A stretch of 64,000 nucleotides of DNA from Burkholderia cepacia. GTDB taxonomy: Bacteria > Pseudomonadota > Gammaproteobacteria > Burkholderiales > Burkholderiaceae. The notes under the pieces are model-generated. The model did no database searches and had not been told where the DNA came from. It worked only from the letters and a program-made list of their open reading frames with translations. A program made the position numbers and the translations under genes. Shown here piece by piece: positions 33,717-43,561 of this stretch; position 1 is the first letter of the stretch, and each line of letters opens with the position of its first letter. The stretch lies in the NCBI RefSeq assembly GCF_029962485.1, contig NZ_CP073638.1, forward strand, positions 806,001 through 870,000, read 5' to 3'.

Positions 33717-35138
33717 ATGACAGCTCGCCCCGCGTTCCCGTCTCCCGACGCCTCCGGCTCCTCCGCGCCGCGCGCCCCTTCCCGCCTGCTGCGCCGCGCG
33801 GCGTTCGTGATCGGTGCCGCCGTGCTCGGCTATGGCGCATTTGCGATCGCATTTCCCGCGCAGGTGCCGGCGGCGATCGGCACCGTCGTCGCCGACTGGA
33901 CGGGCGCGAATCCGCATCCGGTCGTGCTGCAGCGTCCCGTCGCACAGCCGCTGTCGGCGGTCGCGCAACTCGGCCGTGCGCTGTTCGCCGATCCGTCGCT
34001 GTCCGCGTCGGGCAAGCAGTCGTGCGCGTCGTGCCACAGCCCCGATCATGCGTACGGCCCGCCGAATGCGCTCGACGTGCAGCCCGGCGGCCTCGCGATG
34101 ACGCAGCAGGGCTATCGCCCGCCGCCGTCGCTGATGTACCTGTACCGCCAGCCGAACTTCAGCATCGGCCCCGATGCCGGCGAAAACGACGCCGCACCGA
34201 CCGTCGCGCAGCAGGCCGCATCGGCGGCCGGTGTCGTCAAGGCACAGAAGGTGGCCGGCACATCGGCCGCGCCGCAACTCGTACCGCAGGGCGGGATGTT
34301 CTGGGATGGCCGCGCCGACACGCTGCAGCAGCAGGCGTTCGGCCCGCTGCTGAATCCGGTCGAGATGGCGAACTCGAGCATCGACGACGTGGCGCACAAG
34401 CTCGCGCAGTCGTCGCACCGCGTGCAGTTCGAGAAACTGTTCGGCGCGCGCGTGTTCGACAGCCCGCAGCTCGCGGTGTCGGAGGCGATGTTCGCGATCG
34501 CGCGCTATCAGGTCGAGGATCCGTCGTTCCACCCGTACAACAGCAAGTACGACCGCTGGCTCGAAGGCCGTGCGCGCCTCTCGCAGGCCGAACTGCGCGG
34601 GCTGCGCCTGTTCAACGATCCGGACAAGGCGAATTGCGCGGGCTGCCACTTGTCGAAGCCCGGCAAGGACGGGTTGCCGCCGATGTTTACCGATTACCAG
34701 TACGAGGCGCTCGGTGCGCCGCGCAACAAGGCGCTCGCGCAGAACCGTAACCCGGCGTTCTACGATCTCGGCGTGTGCGGACCGTTCCGCGACGACCTGA
34801 AGGACCAGACGCAGTACTGCGCGATGTTCCTGACGCCGACGCTGCGCAACTCGGCGACGCGCCACGTGTTCTTCCACAACGGCGTGTTCCATACGCTCGA
34901 CCAGGTAATGGCGTTCTACAACGAGCGCAGCATCTCGCCGCAGAAGTTCTATTCGCGCGGCGCGGACGGCAAGGTCGACGAGTACGACGACATCCCGCCG
35001 AAATATCGCGCGAACGTCGACGTGACCGATGCGCCGTTCGACCGCAAGCCGGGCGACACGCCCGCGATGACGGCGCAGGACATCAAGGATATCGAAGCGT
35101 TCCTCGGCACGCTGAACGACGAACCGGCGCGGCACTGA
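33717..35138 (+). CDS. Di-haem cytochrome c peroxidase, MauG family
   Basis: A 473-residue periplasmic dihaem protein. An uncleaved-looking N-terminal helix (RRAAFVIGAAVLGYGAFAIAFP, about 26-47) anchors it. The first haem site is SCASCH (about residue 102) and the second NCAGCH (about 308), with the peroxidase signature GMFWDGRADTLQQQAFGPLLNPVEM between. Such proteins reduce peroxide with electrons from cytochrome c, or perform MauG-like protein oxidation. Pairing with an AcpA-type phosphoesterase recurs in Burkholderia, but a functional link is not established. Confidence 0.88.
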   Translation: MTARPAFPSPDASGSSAPRAPSRLLRRAAFVIGAAVLGYGAFAIAFPAQVPAAIGTVVADWTGANPHPVVLQRPVAQPLSAVAQLGRALFADPSLSASGKQSCASCHSPDHAYGPPNALDVQPGGLAMTQQGYRPPPSLMYLYRQPNFSIGPDAGENDAAPTVAQQAASAAGVVKAQKVAGTSAAPQLVPQGGMFWDGRADTLQQQAFGPLLNPVEMANSSIDDVAHKLAQSSHRVQFEKLFGARVFDSPQLAVSEAMFAIARYQVEDPSFHPYNSKYDRWLEGRARLSQAELRGLRLFNDPDKANCAGCHLSKPGKDGLPPMFTDYQYEALGAPRNKALAQNRNPAFYDLGVCGPFRDDLKDQTQYCAMFLTPTLRNSATRHVFFHNGVFHTLDQVMAFYNERSISPQKFYSRGADGKVDEYDDIPPKYRANVDVTDAPFDRKPGDTPAMTAQDIKDIEAFLGTLNDEPARH

Positions 35139-35162
35139 GCGCCGGTCGGACGCCGTGCCGCG

Positions 35163-35894
35163 TCAGCGGCACGCGCGGATGCACAGGAAGGCCGGCGCCA
35201 GCGACAGCTCCGCGTGGAGTCGTTCCGACACGGCCTTCATCTCTGGCAACGGCTTCGGTTCGACGAACCGGTCGAGCCGCCAGCCGCCGTCGGCGACCGC
35301 ATTCAGGATATCGGCGAGCGGACGCCGCCAGGCTTCGACATAGGGCTTCGGCTCGCCGAAGCCCGACCAGTGAAGCCCGAAGCGTGACGTGTCGAAGTAC
35401 GTGCCGTCCCCGCGCGTGCGCTCGTCCACCCAGTCGCGCATCGGATGCGCCATCGAGAACACGAGCGTCGCACCGGGGCGCGCCACGCGCCTGAATTCGC
35501 GCAGCGTCGGCCCGAGATCGCGCACGTAGTCGAGCGCGAGCGAGCACAGCACCTTGTCGACCGCATGATCCGGCAGCCACGCGAGCGGCGCCTCCAGGTC
35601 ACCTTCCACGACTTCGACCGCGAGGCCGTCGCAGCGCGTTCGCGCAAGCGCGGTCATCTCCGGCGTGACGTCGAATGCATGCACGGTCGCGCCGTGGCGC
35701 GCGAGGTGCTCGCTGCAGATACCGGGCCCGCAGCCGGCGTCGAGCACCGTCAGGCCGTCGACGTCGCCGAGCAGCGCCATCGTCGCCGGCCGTTCGTACA
35801 GTGCGTTGTGCGCCTTCGTCGGCGCGATCTCCGCATAGCGTTGCGCGAAGCTCGCGTAGGCGCGGTAGCCGGGCGGTTCGTTCGGAGCGGTCAT
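35163..35894 (-). CDS. Class I SAM-dependent methyltransferase
   Basis: A 243-residue cytosolic methyltransferase. Motif I is LTVLDAGCGPGICSEHLARHG, followed by VHAFDVTPEMTALAR, a motif II-like DKVLCSLALDYVRDL and LREFRRVARPGATLVFSMAHP. It resembles UbiE/BioC-type enzymes, but the substrate is not predictable. The ATG at 35894 begins MTAPNEPPGYRAYASFAQRY. It is transcribed alone, convergent with the peroxidase gene, with only 24 bases between the two stops. Confidence 0.87.
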   Translation of the reverse strand: MTAPNEPPGYRAYASFAQRYAEIAPTKAHNALYERPATMALLGDVDGLTVLDAGCGPGICSEHLARHGATVHAFDVTPEMTALARTRCDGLAVEVVEGDLEAPLAWLPDHAVDKVLCSLALDYVRDLGPTLREFRRVARPGATLVFSMAHPMRDWVDERTRGDGTYFDTSRFGLHWSGFGEPKPYVEAWRRPLADILNAVADGGWRLDRFVEPKPLPEMKAVSERLHAELSLAPAFLCIRACR

Positions 35895-36041
35895 GGGACA
35901 TCCGTCGGCTGGAACTGGGAGTGTCGATTCTGCCCGATCGGATGATGGATGGCGATCCGGCTTCTCGTCGGCGTGACGACAGGCCGGATTCACGATGGCG
36001 AGAGGCGGACGCGCACACCGCTCGCATCTCGCCTCGCCCTG

Positions 36042-37394
36042 TCAGAACAGATACATCCCCGCCACAAACACCACGCCGGAAAACAACAGCGTCGTCACGC
36101 AATACCCCATGATGTCGCGCACGCCGAGTCCCGCGATCGCCAGCGCCGGCAGCGCCCAGAACGGCTGCGCCATGTTGGTCCATGCCTCGCCGTATGCGAT
36201 CGCCATCGCGGCCTTGCCGAGATCGGCGCCGAGCGCCTGCGCGGCCGGCATCACGAACGGACCCTGCACGACCCAGTGGCCGCCGCCCGACGGCACCGCG
36301 AAATTGATCACCGCCGAGCTCAGGAAGGCGAGCAGCGGGAAGGTGTGCACGTTCGCGATATCGACGAACCACTTCGTGATCACGCCCGCCAGCCCCGAGT
36401 GATCCATCAGCGCCTGGATGCCCGCGTAGAACGGGAACTGGATCATGATCCCCGACGCGCCGCGCGCCGCGCCGGCCACTGCGCGCGCATACGCCATCGG
36501 CGTCCGGTGCAGCAGGATGCCGGCCGCGAGAAACGCGAGGTTCACCGTATCGATGTCGAGCGCGAAGCCCTTTTGCACGAAACGCAGCACGAGGAACGCC
36601 GCGCACAGCGCCGCGACGAAGACCGACAGCACGCGGCTCTCCTCCAGGCGTTCCGCGAACGTCGCATCGGGCCCGAGCTTGCGCTCGACGCTCGGCGGCT
36701 CGGCGAGCAGCGCCGGATCGACGCTGACGACGTCGCCCGGCTTCGGCATCATCATCCGCGCGAGAAACGGCAGCATCACGATCAGGCCGATCGTGATGAA
36801 CGCGTTGTAGCCGGTGAAGATCGTATCCGACACGGGAATCAGCCCGATGGTCTTTTCCATCGGATTGCCCTTTGTGGCCGCGACGAGCGGGACCGAGCCC
36901 GACAGCCCGCCATGCCAGCTCAGGAAGCCCATGTAGGCCGACGCGACGAGCAGCCGGTAGTCGCTGCCGGGCACGCGGCGCGCCACTTCGCGTGCGAGCA
37001 TCGCACCGAGCACGAGGCCGAAGCCCCAGTTGATCGCGCACGCCAACGCGCCGACGAATGCGACGAGCATCACGCCCTGACCGGGCGTACGTGCGGTACT
37101 CGCGAGCGCGACGAGCATGCGCCGCACGGGCGGCGAACTCGCGAGCGCATGGCCGGTGACGAGAATCATGACCATCTGCATCGAGAACGCGAGCAGGTTC
37201 CAGAAACCCGAACCCCACATGGTCGTGAGCTGCGCCGGCGTATTCGGCGTGAGACCGAACGCAAGCGCGAACGTGACGATCGTCAGCAGGATCGCGAAAA
37301 TCAACGGGTCGGGCAGCACGCGGTGAACCACCTGCGTGAAGAAGCGGGAAATGCGCTGTATCAACTTGAGCTCCTCGTTTCCTGATAGGGACAT
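36042..37394 (-). CDS. atoE: Short-chain fatty acid transporter AtoE
   Basis: A 450-residue inner-membrane transporter of the AtoE/SCFA family with about 11 hydrophobic segments. Family features include HRVLPDPLIFAILLTIVTF near the start, the central SAYMGFLSWHGGLSGSVPL, and INFAVPSGGGHWVVQGPFVMPAA near the end. It takes up acetoacetate and butyrate-like acids. The usual atoDAB or bdh genes are not adjacent, so its regulation and pathway lie elsewhere. Confidence 0.9.
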   Translation of the reverse strand: MSLSGNEELKLIQRISRFFTQVVHRVLPDPLIFAILLTIVTFALAFGLTPNTPAQLTTMWGSGFWNLLAFSMQMVMILVTGHALASSPPVRRMLVALASTARTPGQGVMLVAFVGALACAINWGFGLVLGAMLAREVARRVPGSDYRLLVASAYMGFLSWHGGLSGSVPLVAATKGNPMEKTIGLIPVSDTIFTGYNAFITIGLIVMLPFLARMMMPKPGDVVSVDPALLAEPPSVERKLGPDATFAERLEESRVLSVFVAALCAAFLVLRFVQKGFALDIDTVNLAFLAAGILLHRTPMAYARAVAGAARGASGIMIQFPFYAGIQALMDHSGLAGVITKWFVDIANVHTFPLLAFLSSAVINFAVPSGGGHWVVQGPFVMPAAQALGADLGKAAMAIAYGEAWTNMAQPFWALPALAIAGLGVRDIMGYCVTTLLFSGVVFVAGMYLF

Positions 37395-37568
37395 CCGCGC
37401 GTGTCGTTGTTGGTTGCGGCGCGGAAACGCGCGGATTCTTGCACAGAACCGGCGGACGCGCTTTGGCGTGCGCGGTGACGATCGCGTCGTGTCAGAACAG
37501 GGAAACGGGGGAAACGGAGAAAGGCGGCACGAACCGCACCGCCTCGGAGGGAAATCGCCGACCGAGCG

Positions 37569-38903
37569 TCAGCGCGCCGTCGTCGCAGGCACGCTGACGG
37601 TCGCAACCGCACTCGCCCTTTGCTCCGCCAAGCGCTGAGCAAACCGGTACGCGACAAGCGAACCGGCCACGGCCAGCAGCATCGGCACGAGGCTGTCGTG
37701 ATTCGCACGCGTGAATTCGAGCAGCAGCACGACGGCCGTGATCGGCATCTGCATTGACGCGGCCAGGAACGCGGTCGCGCCGATCAGCGCACATCCGCCG
37801 ATCGACGCGCCCGGCCACACGAGGCTCCACAGCCCGCCGAGCACGACACCGAGCAGCGCGCCGTTCGCGAGGCCCGGCGTCAGCAGCCCGCCCTCCGCGC
37901 CGGCCCGCAGGCTGGCGGCCTCGATCAGCACCTTCAGCACGAGCAGCGCCGCCGCCAGGCCGATCGTCAGCGTGCCGTCGAAACCCAGCGATGCCGGCCC
38001 CTTGCCGTTGCCGAGCAGTTGAGGAAACCGCATCGCGAGCACACCGATCACCGCGAAATTGACCAGCGAAAACACGGGCAGCCGCCAGTCTTTCGGCGCG
38101 TTCGCCCGCGCGCGGGTCGTGAGCCGCACGAAACCGTACGCGGCGAAACCGAACAGCGGCCCGCAGACGATCGACCATGCAACGAGCGGCGTGCTCAGCA
38201 CGAACGGCGGCACCGTGTACTGGTGCTCGTTGCCGAGGCCGATCCACGCGACGACGGCCGCAATCGCCGACGTCGCGACCGCCACGACCAGCGCCCGCAG
38301 TTCAAACGTGCCGAGCAGCACTTCGAGCACGAAGATCGCGCCGCCGAGCGGCACGTTGTAGACCGCCGCAAGGCCCGCGCCGGCGCCGCACGCGACCATC
38401 AGCCGGCAGTCGTCGGGTGAAAGCCCCGCGGCATGGGCCAGCCGCCCGGCGAGCAGCGAACCGATCTCGCGCGGCGCGACTTCTCGGCCGAGCGGCGAGC
38501 CCAGTGCAACGGTGACGATCTGCAGCAGCGCGTGAACCGTCGTGCTGACAAACGGCATCCGCGGATCGGCCGCGCGCACGGCGCGGCGGATGCTGACCAG
38601 CGGCCGGCCATAGCGGTAAAGCGCCCACCAGCCGCCACCGGCGACGATCCCGCAGACGGCCAGCACCACCAGGCGGCGCAACGGATCGGCACCGGTCACG
38701 CCGCTGAGAAAGCTCTCGGAACCGATCACGTGCGCGACGCTGTAGCCGTAAGCAATGTGCTGGATCGCATGCAGCAGCAGCGCGAGCAGCATGCCGCCGA
38801 CACCCGCTCCGACGCCGGTCAGGACCGTGACGACGGCCATGCGCGCGAACGGGCTGGCGGGCGGCGAAGAGGATGCGGGAGCGGACGGGAGATCGAGGCG
38901 CAT
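37569..38903 (-). CDS. ClC-family chloride channel/antiporter
   Basis: A 444-residue membrane protein of the voltage-gated chloride channel family, around ten hydrophobic segments. The glutamate-bearing GREVAPREIGSLLAGRLAHAAG matches the GxExxP-type ion-selectivity/gating loop, and CGAGAGLAAVYNVPLGGAIFVLEVLLG is the family's GAAAGLA-NAP segment. The downstream AEGGLLTPGLANGALLG and MQMPITAVVLLLEF complete the core. No C-terminal CBS domains are present. It resembles ClcB-type proteins; channel versus H+/Cl- exchange cannot be decided. Confidence 0.88.
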   Translation of the reverse strand: MRLDLPSAPASSSPPASPFARMAVVTVLTGVGAGVGGMLLALLLHAIQHIAYGYSVAHVIGSESFLSGVTGADPLRRLVVLAVCGIVAGGGWWALYRYGRPLVSIRRAVRAADPRMPFVSTTVHALLQIVTVALGSPLGREVAPREIGSLLAGRLAHAAGLSPDDCRLMVACGAGAGLAAVYNVPLGGAIFVLEVLLGTFELRALVVAVATSAIAAVVAWIGLGNEHQYTVPPFVLSTPLVAWSIVCGPLFGFAAYGFVRLTTRARANAPKDWRLPVFSLVNFAVIGVLAMRFPQLLGNGKGPASLGFDGTLTIGLAAALLVLKVLIEAASLRAGAEGGLLTPGLANGALLGVVLGGLWSLVWPGASIGGCALIGATAFLAASMQMPITAVVLLLEFTRANHDSLVPMLLAVAGSLVAYRFAQRLAEQRASAVATVSVPATTAR

Positions 38904-39069
38904 GAGGTCGGCGAACGAGGATCGAAAAGACGGCGCGCAACACGCGCACCGTCGTCAGGACCGCATCGTAGGCCTGCGCCGACCATGAGACAAACGCATT
39001 TTTAGAATCAACTCATGCATTTCATGAATAGGTGGGGTCGGAGAGGATCGCGAACCTCCGCCTTCCGCA

Positions 39070-40311
39070 TCAATCCGGATACGTCACACGCTCCGGTTCG
39101 CGCCGCATGATCACCCTCCCGTGGCGGATCGACAGCGTGGCCTTCGCCTGCCGCCGCACGGCTTCGTAGTCGTTTTCCGCGTCGAGCACGACGAGATTCG
39201 CAGGACGCCCGACCGCGATGCCATAGCCGTCGCCGAGATGCATCGCCGTCGCGCTGTGGTCGGTCACGAAGTCGAGGCAGCGCTGCAGGTCCTCGTAACC
39301 CATCATGTGGCAGATATGGAGGCCGGCATCGAGCACGCGCAGGATGTTGCCGTTGCCGAGCGGATACCACGGATCCTTGATCGAATCCTGCCCGAAGCAC
39401 ACGTTGATCCCGGCGCGGTCAAGCTCTGCGACGCGCGTGACGCCACGCCGCTTCGGGAACGTGTCGAAGCGGCCTTGCAGATGGATGCTCTCGGTCGGGC
39501 ACGAGATGAAGTTCAGGCCCGCGCGCTTCAGCAGCCGGAACAGCTTCGAGCAGTACGCGTTGTCGTACGAGCCCATCGCGGTCGTGTGGCTCGCGGTCAC
39601 GCGCGCGCCCATCCCGCGCACGCGCGCCGCTTCGGCGAGCACTTCGAGAAAGCGCGAATGCGGGTCGTCGGTCTCGTCGCAATGCACGTCGACGAGGCAG
39701 CCGGTGCGCTCCGCGAGATCCATCAGGAAGCCGATCGAGCTGACGCCCTGCTCGCGCGTGTTCTCGAAATGCGGAATGCCGCCGACGACGTCCGCGCCGA
39801 GGTCAATCGCCTGCTCCATCAGCGCGCGCCCGCCGTCGAACGACTCGATGCCTTCCTGCGGAAACGCGACGATCTGCAGATCGATCAGCCCACGCGCCTC
39901 GTCCTTCACTTCCAGCATCGCCTTCAGCGCGGCGAGCGTCGGATCGGTCACGTCGACGTGCGTGCGCACGTGCTGGATCCCGTGGTCGCGCAGCATGCCG
40001 ATCGCCGCATGCGCGCGCGTCTTGGTGTCCTCGTGCGTGATCGTCGCCTTGCGTTCGGCCCAGCGCTCGATCCCCTCGAACAGCGTGCCGCTCATGTTCC
40101 ATGCCGGCTCGCCGGCCGTCAGCACCGCGTCGAGGTGAATATGCGGCTCGACGAGCGGCGGAATCGCGAGACGGCCGCCGCCGTCGATATCGCCGGGATT
40201 CGCCGGCGCGAGCGGCGCGGATTGCGCGTCGACCCGCGCGATCGTGCCGCCGTCGATGCCGATCGTGAACAGGCCGTCGCGGCCGCGCAGGCGTACGTTG
40301 AACAGATTCAT
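39070..40311 (-). CDS. codA: Cytosine deaminase (amidohydrolase superfamily)
   Basis: A 413-residue metal-dependent deaminase converting cytosine (or a related base) to uracil. Metal-site and substrate motifs are visible: VEPHIHLDAVLTAGEP, TIDVHCDE-like CLVDVHCDETDDPHSRFLE, VTASHTTAMGSYDNAYC and VCFGQDSIKDPWYPLG. Length matches E. coli CodA. The ATG at 40311 follows an AAGGGGCC stretch; longer readings run into the intergenic region. No cytosine permease (codB) is adjacent, unusual for this gene. Confidence 0.88.
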   Translation of the reverse strand: MNLFNVRLRGRDGLFTIGIDGGTIARVDAQSAPLAPANPGDIDGGGRLAIPPLVEPHIHLDAVLTAGEPAWNMSGTLFEGIERWAERKATITHEDTKTRAHAAIGMLRDHGIQHVRTHVDVTDPTLAALKAMLEVKDEARGLIDLQIVAFPQEGIESFDGGRALMEQAIDLGADVVGGIPHFENTREQGVSSIGFLMDLAERTGCLVDVHCDETDDPHSRFLEVLAEAARVRGMGARVTASHTTAMGSYDNAYCSKLFRLLKRAGLNFISCPTESIHLQGRFDTFPKRRGVTRVAELDRAGINVCFGQDSIKDPWYPLGNGNILRVLDAGLHICHMMGYEDLQRCLDFVTDHSATAMHLGDGYGIAVGRPANLVVLDAENDYEAVRRQAKATLSIRHGRVIMRREPERVTYPD

Positions 40312-40649
40312 GTGGAGGCCCCTTGTTGTATGCGTGTCGACCGTCGCGCGATCTGCGTCGGCGGCCTTGCGATCCGGGTGACCAGTATGGATGAAAAGCA
40401 TCGATGCGCGCACGCGCCGCGCATGTTGCATCGACACGACAACCGGGCCGCGCCAAACGGAAGCCGCGCGTCGGCCATCACGCTAAAACCGCCTGCCTCG
40501 GGCACACGCGGCACGACATGTCAGTTTTGTGAAGGACTCTTGCCGGATCAGGAAAGGTGCGCTCGCCGCGCAGGCGGCCGCGCACGCGCAGGGCATTCCT
40601 ATACTTGCGCCGAACTTTTGATTCCAGTCCCACACGCAGGAGCCTCACC
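40312..40649. other. Divergent intergenic region codA-porin
   Basis: A 338-base region between the divergent codA and porin genes. The porin side has a clear ribosome site (CAGGAGCC) just before the ATG at 40650. No other gene, repeat or confident promoter element was recognised. Confidence 0.55.
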
Positions 40650-41792
40650 ATGAAAAAAACCCTGATCGCCGGCGCATGCACCGCCGCCCTGTTCGCGCCG
40701 CTCGCTCACGCGCAAAGCTCGGTCACGCTGTACGGCCTGATCGACGCCGGCATCGCGTACACCAACAACGTGAACGGCGCGGCGCAGTGGCGCATGGCCA
40801 GCGGCACGGTCAACGGCAGCCGCTTCGGCGTGCGCGGCACCGAGGATCTCGGCGGCGGCCTGAAGGCATTGTTCGTGCTCGAAAACGGCTTCAACGTCAA
40901 CAACGGCGGTCTCGGCCAGGACGGCAAGCTGTTCGGTCGCCACGCGTACATCGGCCTCAGCCAGGCCGGCTACGGCACGCTGACGCTCGGCCGCCAGTAC
41001 GACACGATGGTCGACTTCGTCGCGCCGCTGTCCGCGACGGCCGGCGATTTCGGCGACGCGGGCTTCGCGCATCCGTTCGACAACGACAACCTGAATCACT
41101 CGCTGCGTATCAACAACGCAGTCAAGTACACGAGCGAGTCGCTCGCAGGCTTCAAGGTCGGCGCGATGTACGCGTTCTCCAACTCGACGAACTTCAGCGC
41201 CAACCGCGCGTACAGCGTCGCGGCGAGCTATACCAACGGCCCGCTGAAGCTGGCCGGCGCCTACCTGCAGATGAACGGCACCAAGGGCTCGACGAGCGCG
41301 AGCCCCGGCGCAACCGATTCGGCCGAAGCGAAGAGCGTGAGCCAGGGCGGCTGGTCGATCGGCTCGGACCGCATGCGCACGTACGGCGGCGGCGTCAGCT
41401 ACGTGTTCGGCCCGGCGACCGTCGGCTTCGTCTATACGCGCTCGCAGTATGACAACACGGGCTCGTTCGGCTCCACCGGCCAGGTTGCGTTCAACAACTA
41501 CGACGTGAACCTGCGCTATGCGGTCACACCGGCTGTCAGTCTCGGCGCCGCCTACGTGTACACGGACGCCAGCGTGTCGAATCCCGACAGCAAGCACGGC
41601 ACCGATCCGAAGTGGCACCAGGTCGACCTGCAGGCCGTGTACAAGCTGTCGCGCCGCACCGACCTGTACGCGGAAGCGATGTATCAGCATGCGTCCGGCC
41701 GCGGCTATCAGGCGTTCATCAACACGTCGGGCGGCGCATCGAGCACGGCGAACCAGGTCGTCGGCACGATCGGCATGCGCACGCGCTTCTGA
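40650..41792 (+). CDS. Gram-negative porin (Burkholderia OmpC-like)
   Basis: A 380-residue trimeric outer-membrane porin. The signal peptide is MKKTLIAGACTAALFAPLAHA, the first strand SSVTLYGLIDAGIAY, and typical family segments are SRFGVRGTEDLGGGLKALFVLENGF and FGRHAYIGLSQAGYGTLTLGRQYD. The C-terminus GMRTRF ends in Phe, required for BAM recognition. A good AGGAG site marks the start. Its composition matches the surrounding genome, unlike the porin at 1433. Confidence 0.94.
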   Translation: MKKTLIAGACTAALFAPLAHAQSSVTLYGLIDAGIAYTNNVNGAAQWRMASGTVNGSRFGVRGTEDLGGGLKALFVLENGFNVNNGGLGQDGKLFGRHAYIGLSQAGYGTLTLGRQYDTMVDFVAPLSATAGDFGDAGFAHPFDNDNLNHSLRINNAVKYTSESLAGFKVGAMYAFSNSTNFSANRAYSVAASYTNGPLKLAGAYLQMNGTKGSTSASPGATDSAEAKSVSQGGWSIGSDRMRTYGGGVSYVFGPATVGFVYTRSQYDNTGSFGSTGQVAFNNYDVNLRYAVTPAVSLGAAYVYTDASVSNPDSKHGTDPKWHQVDLQAVYKLSRRTDLYAEAMYQHASGRGYQAFINTSGGASSTANQVVGTIGMRTRF

Positions 41793-41999
41793 CCTGTGTG
41801 ATGGTGCGTCGCCCACCGGCCACGAATGTGTATACCGGTTCGTTTGCCGCGGGCGACGCGCCAATGTTGTTCCATCTGGAAGGCAGCCTGCCGGGAATCG
41901 GGGTTTTTGTGCGTGCAGCCGCTACGTAGACTGGCGTCGAAGCTCGGGTCATGCGTCGCGCATCGATCCGGCCACCCACCCCGTATTCAGGAGAACCTC

Positions 42000-42302
42000 G
42001 TGAAATCGCTCGTCGTTACCGCCGCCGCTGCCGTCCTGCTTGCCGCACCGGCCCTGTCGTTCGCCCAGTCGGCCACGTCGCCCGTCACGCGCGCGCAGGT
42101 GCTGCAGGAACTGATCGATCTGGAATCGGTCGGCTACAACCCGGCGCGCGGTGAAGCCGACAACTATCCGGAGGACATCATGGCCGCGCAGCAACGGCTG
42201 CAGGCGAAGCGTCTCGCCGAGCACAAGGCGGCGCAGGCCGCGTACGGCCCGGCCGGCCAGCCGGCAACCGAATCGGGTGCTGCCGCGAAGCCCGCGCTGT
42301 GA
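42000..42302 (+). CDS. DUF4148 exported protein (second copy)
   Basis: A 100-residue periplasmic protein starting with GTG at 42000, preceded by AGGAGAA. The signal peptide is VKSLVVTAAAAVLLAAPALSFA. The mature part has the DUF4148 core VTRAQVLQELIDLESVGYNP and YPEDIMAAQQRLQA, followed by an Ala/Pro-rich tail. Relation to the gene at 15634 is evident from the shared signal, TRAQV...L..LE..GYNP and YPE.I.AAQ elements. Function unknown. Confidence 0.85.
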   Translation: MKSLVVTAAAAVLLAAPALSFAQSATSPVTRAQVLQELIDLESVGYNPARGEADNYPEDIMAAQQRLQAKRLAEHKAAQAAYGPAGQPATESGAAAKPAL

Positions 42303-42413
42303 TGGCGTGACGAAGCGCCTCGCCCGCGTGAAGGATATTCCGCGGGCAAGGCATGTATCGCTCATGCATGAAGAAGCCGCACAAGAAACGACGCGCCAAT
42401 CAGCTCCCGGCGT

Positions 42414-43361
42414 TCAGGCAGCCTGCGGTTCGCGGCCGATCGCGTTCAGCATCTCGACGTCGCGCGCGATCATTCCCGGCACCTGGGCACGCAGCATCTC
42501 GACCCAGGTCCGCACCTTCGCATCGACGAAGCGGCGCGACGGGTACAGCGCGTACACGTTCATCTTCTGCAGGATGTGCGCGGGCAGCACGCGCACGAGC
42601 GTGCCGTCGCGCAACGCGTCGATCGCGGAGTACAGCGGCAGCATGCCGATCCCGATGCCGTCGCGGATCGCAAGTGCGAGCGATTCGGCCGTATTGGTCT
42701 GCACCGGCCCCGCGACGTGGATCTGCTCGACACCCTCGGGCCCTTCGAGCACCCACTCGTGCGTCGGAAACGCGGGCGTACACAGCGTCAGGCACGCGTG
42801 CGCGGCAAGATCCTGCGGACGGGCCGGCACGCCGTGCCGTTTCACATAGTCGGGCGACGCGCACAGGATGCTGAACGTCGAGCCCAGCAGGTGCGACACG
42901 AGTTCCGAATCGGGCAGCGACGACGCGGTCACGACGGCCATGTCGCTCGTGCCGTCGAACAGGTCGGGCATGCGCTGCGACAGCGACAGCTCGATCGACA
43001 CGTCCGGGAACTGCGCGTGATAGCGCGTCAGCGCGGGCAGCACATAGTGATGCCCGACGCTCGCGAAACTGTGCATGCGCAACACGCCAGCCGGCCGCTC
43101 GTGCGCGCAACTCGCCTCTTCTTCCGCGCGGTCGACGTCGGCGAGGATCTGGCGGCAGCGCCGCAGATAACTTTCGCCGGCGGACGTGAGCGCGAGACGG
43201 CGGGTCGAGCGATTCATCAGACGGGTGCGCAGTCGCGCCTCGAGTTCCGACACCGCGCGCGACATCGCGCCCGTCGTCGAATTCAGCGATTGCGCAGCGG
43301 CAGTGAAGCTGCCCGTCTCGACGACGCGCGAAAACACCCGCATGTTTTGTAGGGTATCCAT
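42414..43361 (-). CDS. LysR-family transcriptional regulator (divergent from FUSC transporter)
   Basis: A 315-residue LysR regulator. The N-terminal winged helix reads MDTLQNMRVFSRVVETGSFTAAAQSLNSTTGAMSRAVSELEARL, and the periplasmic-binding-like effector domain follows from about residue 90. The ATG at 43361 is preferred over one 12 bases upstream because LysR proteins usually begin only a few residues before the helix. It is divergent from the FUSC transporter, the layout of aaeR-aaeXAB, so it probably regulates that exporter. Confidence 0.9.
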   Translation of the reverse strand: MDTLQNMRVFSRVVETGSFTAAAQSLNSTTGAMSRAVSELEARLRTRLMNRSTRRLALTSAGESYLRRCRQILADVDRAEEEASCAHERPAGVLRMHSFASVGHHYVLPALTRYHAQFPDVSIELSLSQRMPDLFDGTSDMAVVTASSLPDSELVSHLLGSTFSILCASPDYVKRHGVPARPQDLAAHACLTLCTPAFPTHEWVLEGPEGVEQIHVAGPVQTNTAESLALAIRDGIGIGMLPLYSAIDALRDGTLVRVLPAHILQKMNVYALYPSRRFVDAKVRTWVEMLRAQVPGMIARDVEMLNAIGREPQAA

Positions 43362-43561
43362 TCCTGTGAGCAACCTGTAGCGGAACCGCTATTTTCCTCC
43401 ACTGGATGCGACAGATTGTTACTCCGGCTGCAACTATCGTTTCCCCGCAGCTGCGTTAATGCGCGGGCGCCGCGCTCCTACAATCGGCGCCTCACCAGTC
43501 GAACGGACCCGTTCGGATGTGCCGCGCACCTCGCGCAGCCCCGTACCGGCCCCCTCTTTTC

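Noticed and set aside
39008..39069. tRNA-like 3' end near the codA stop
   Set aside because: No cloverleaf arms or matching acceptor stem could be drawn.
42322..42347. Hairpin after the second DUF4148 gene as a terminator
   Set aside because: Arms are only 7 bases with a 12-base loop and no T-tract follows.
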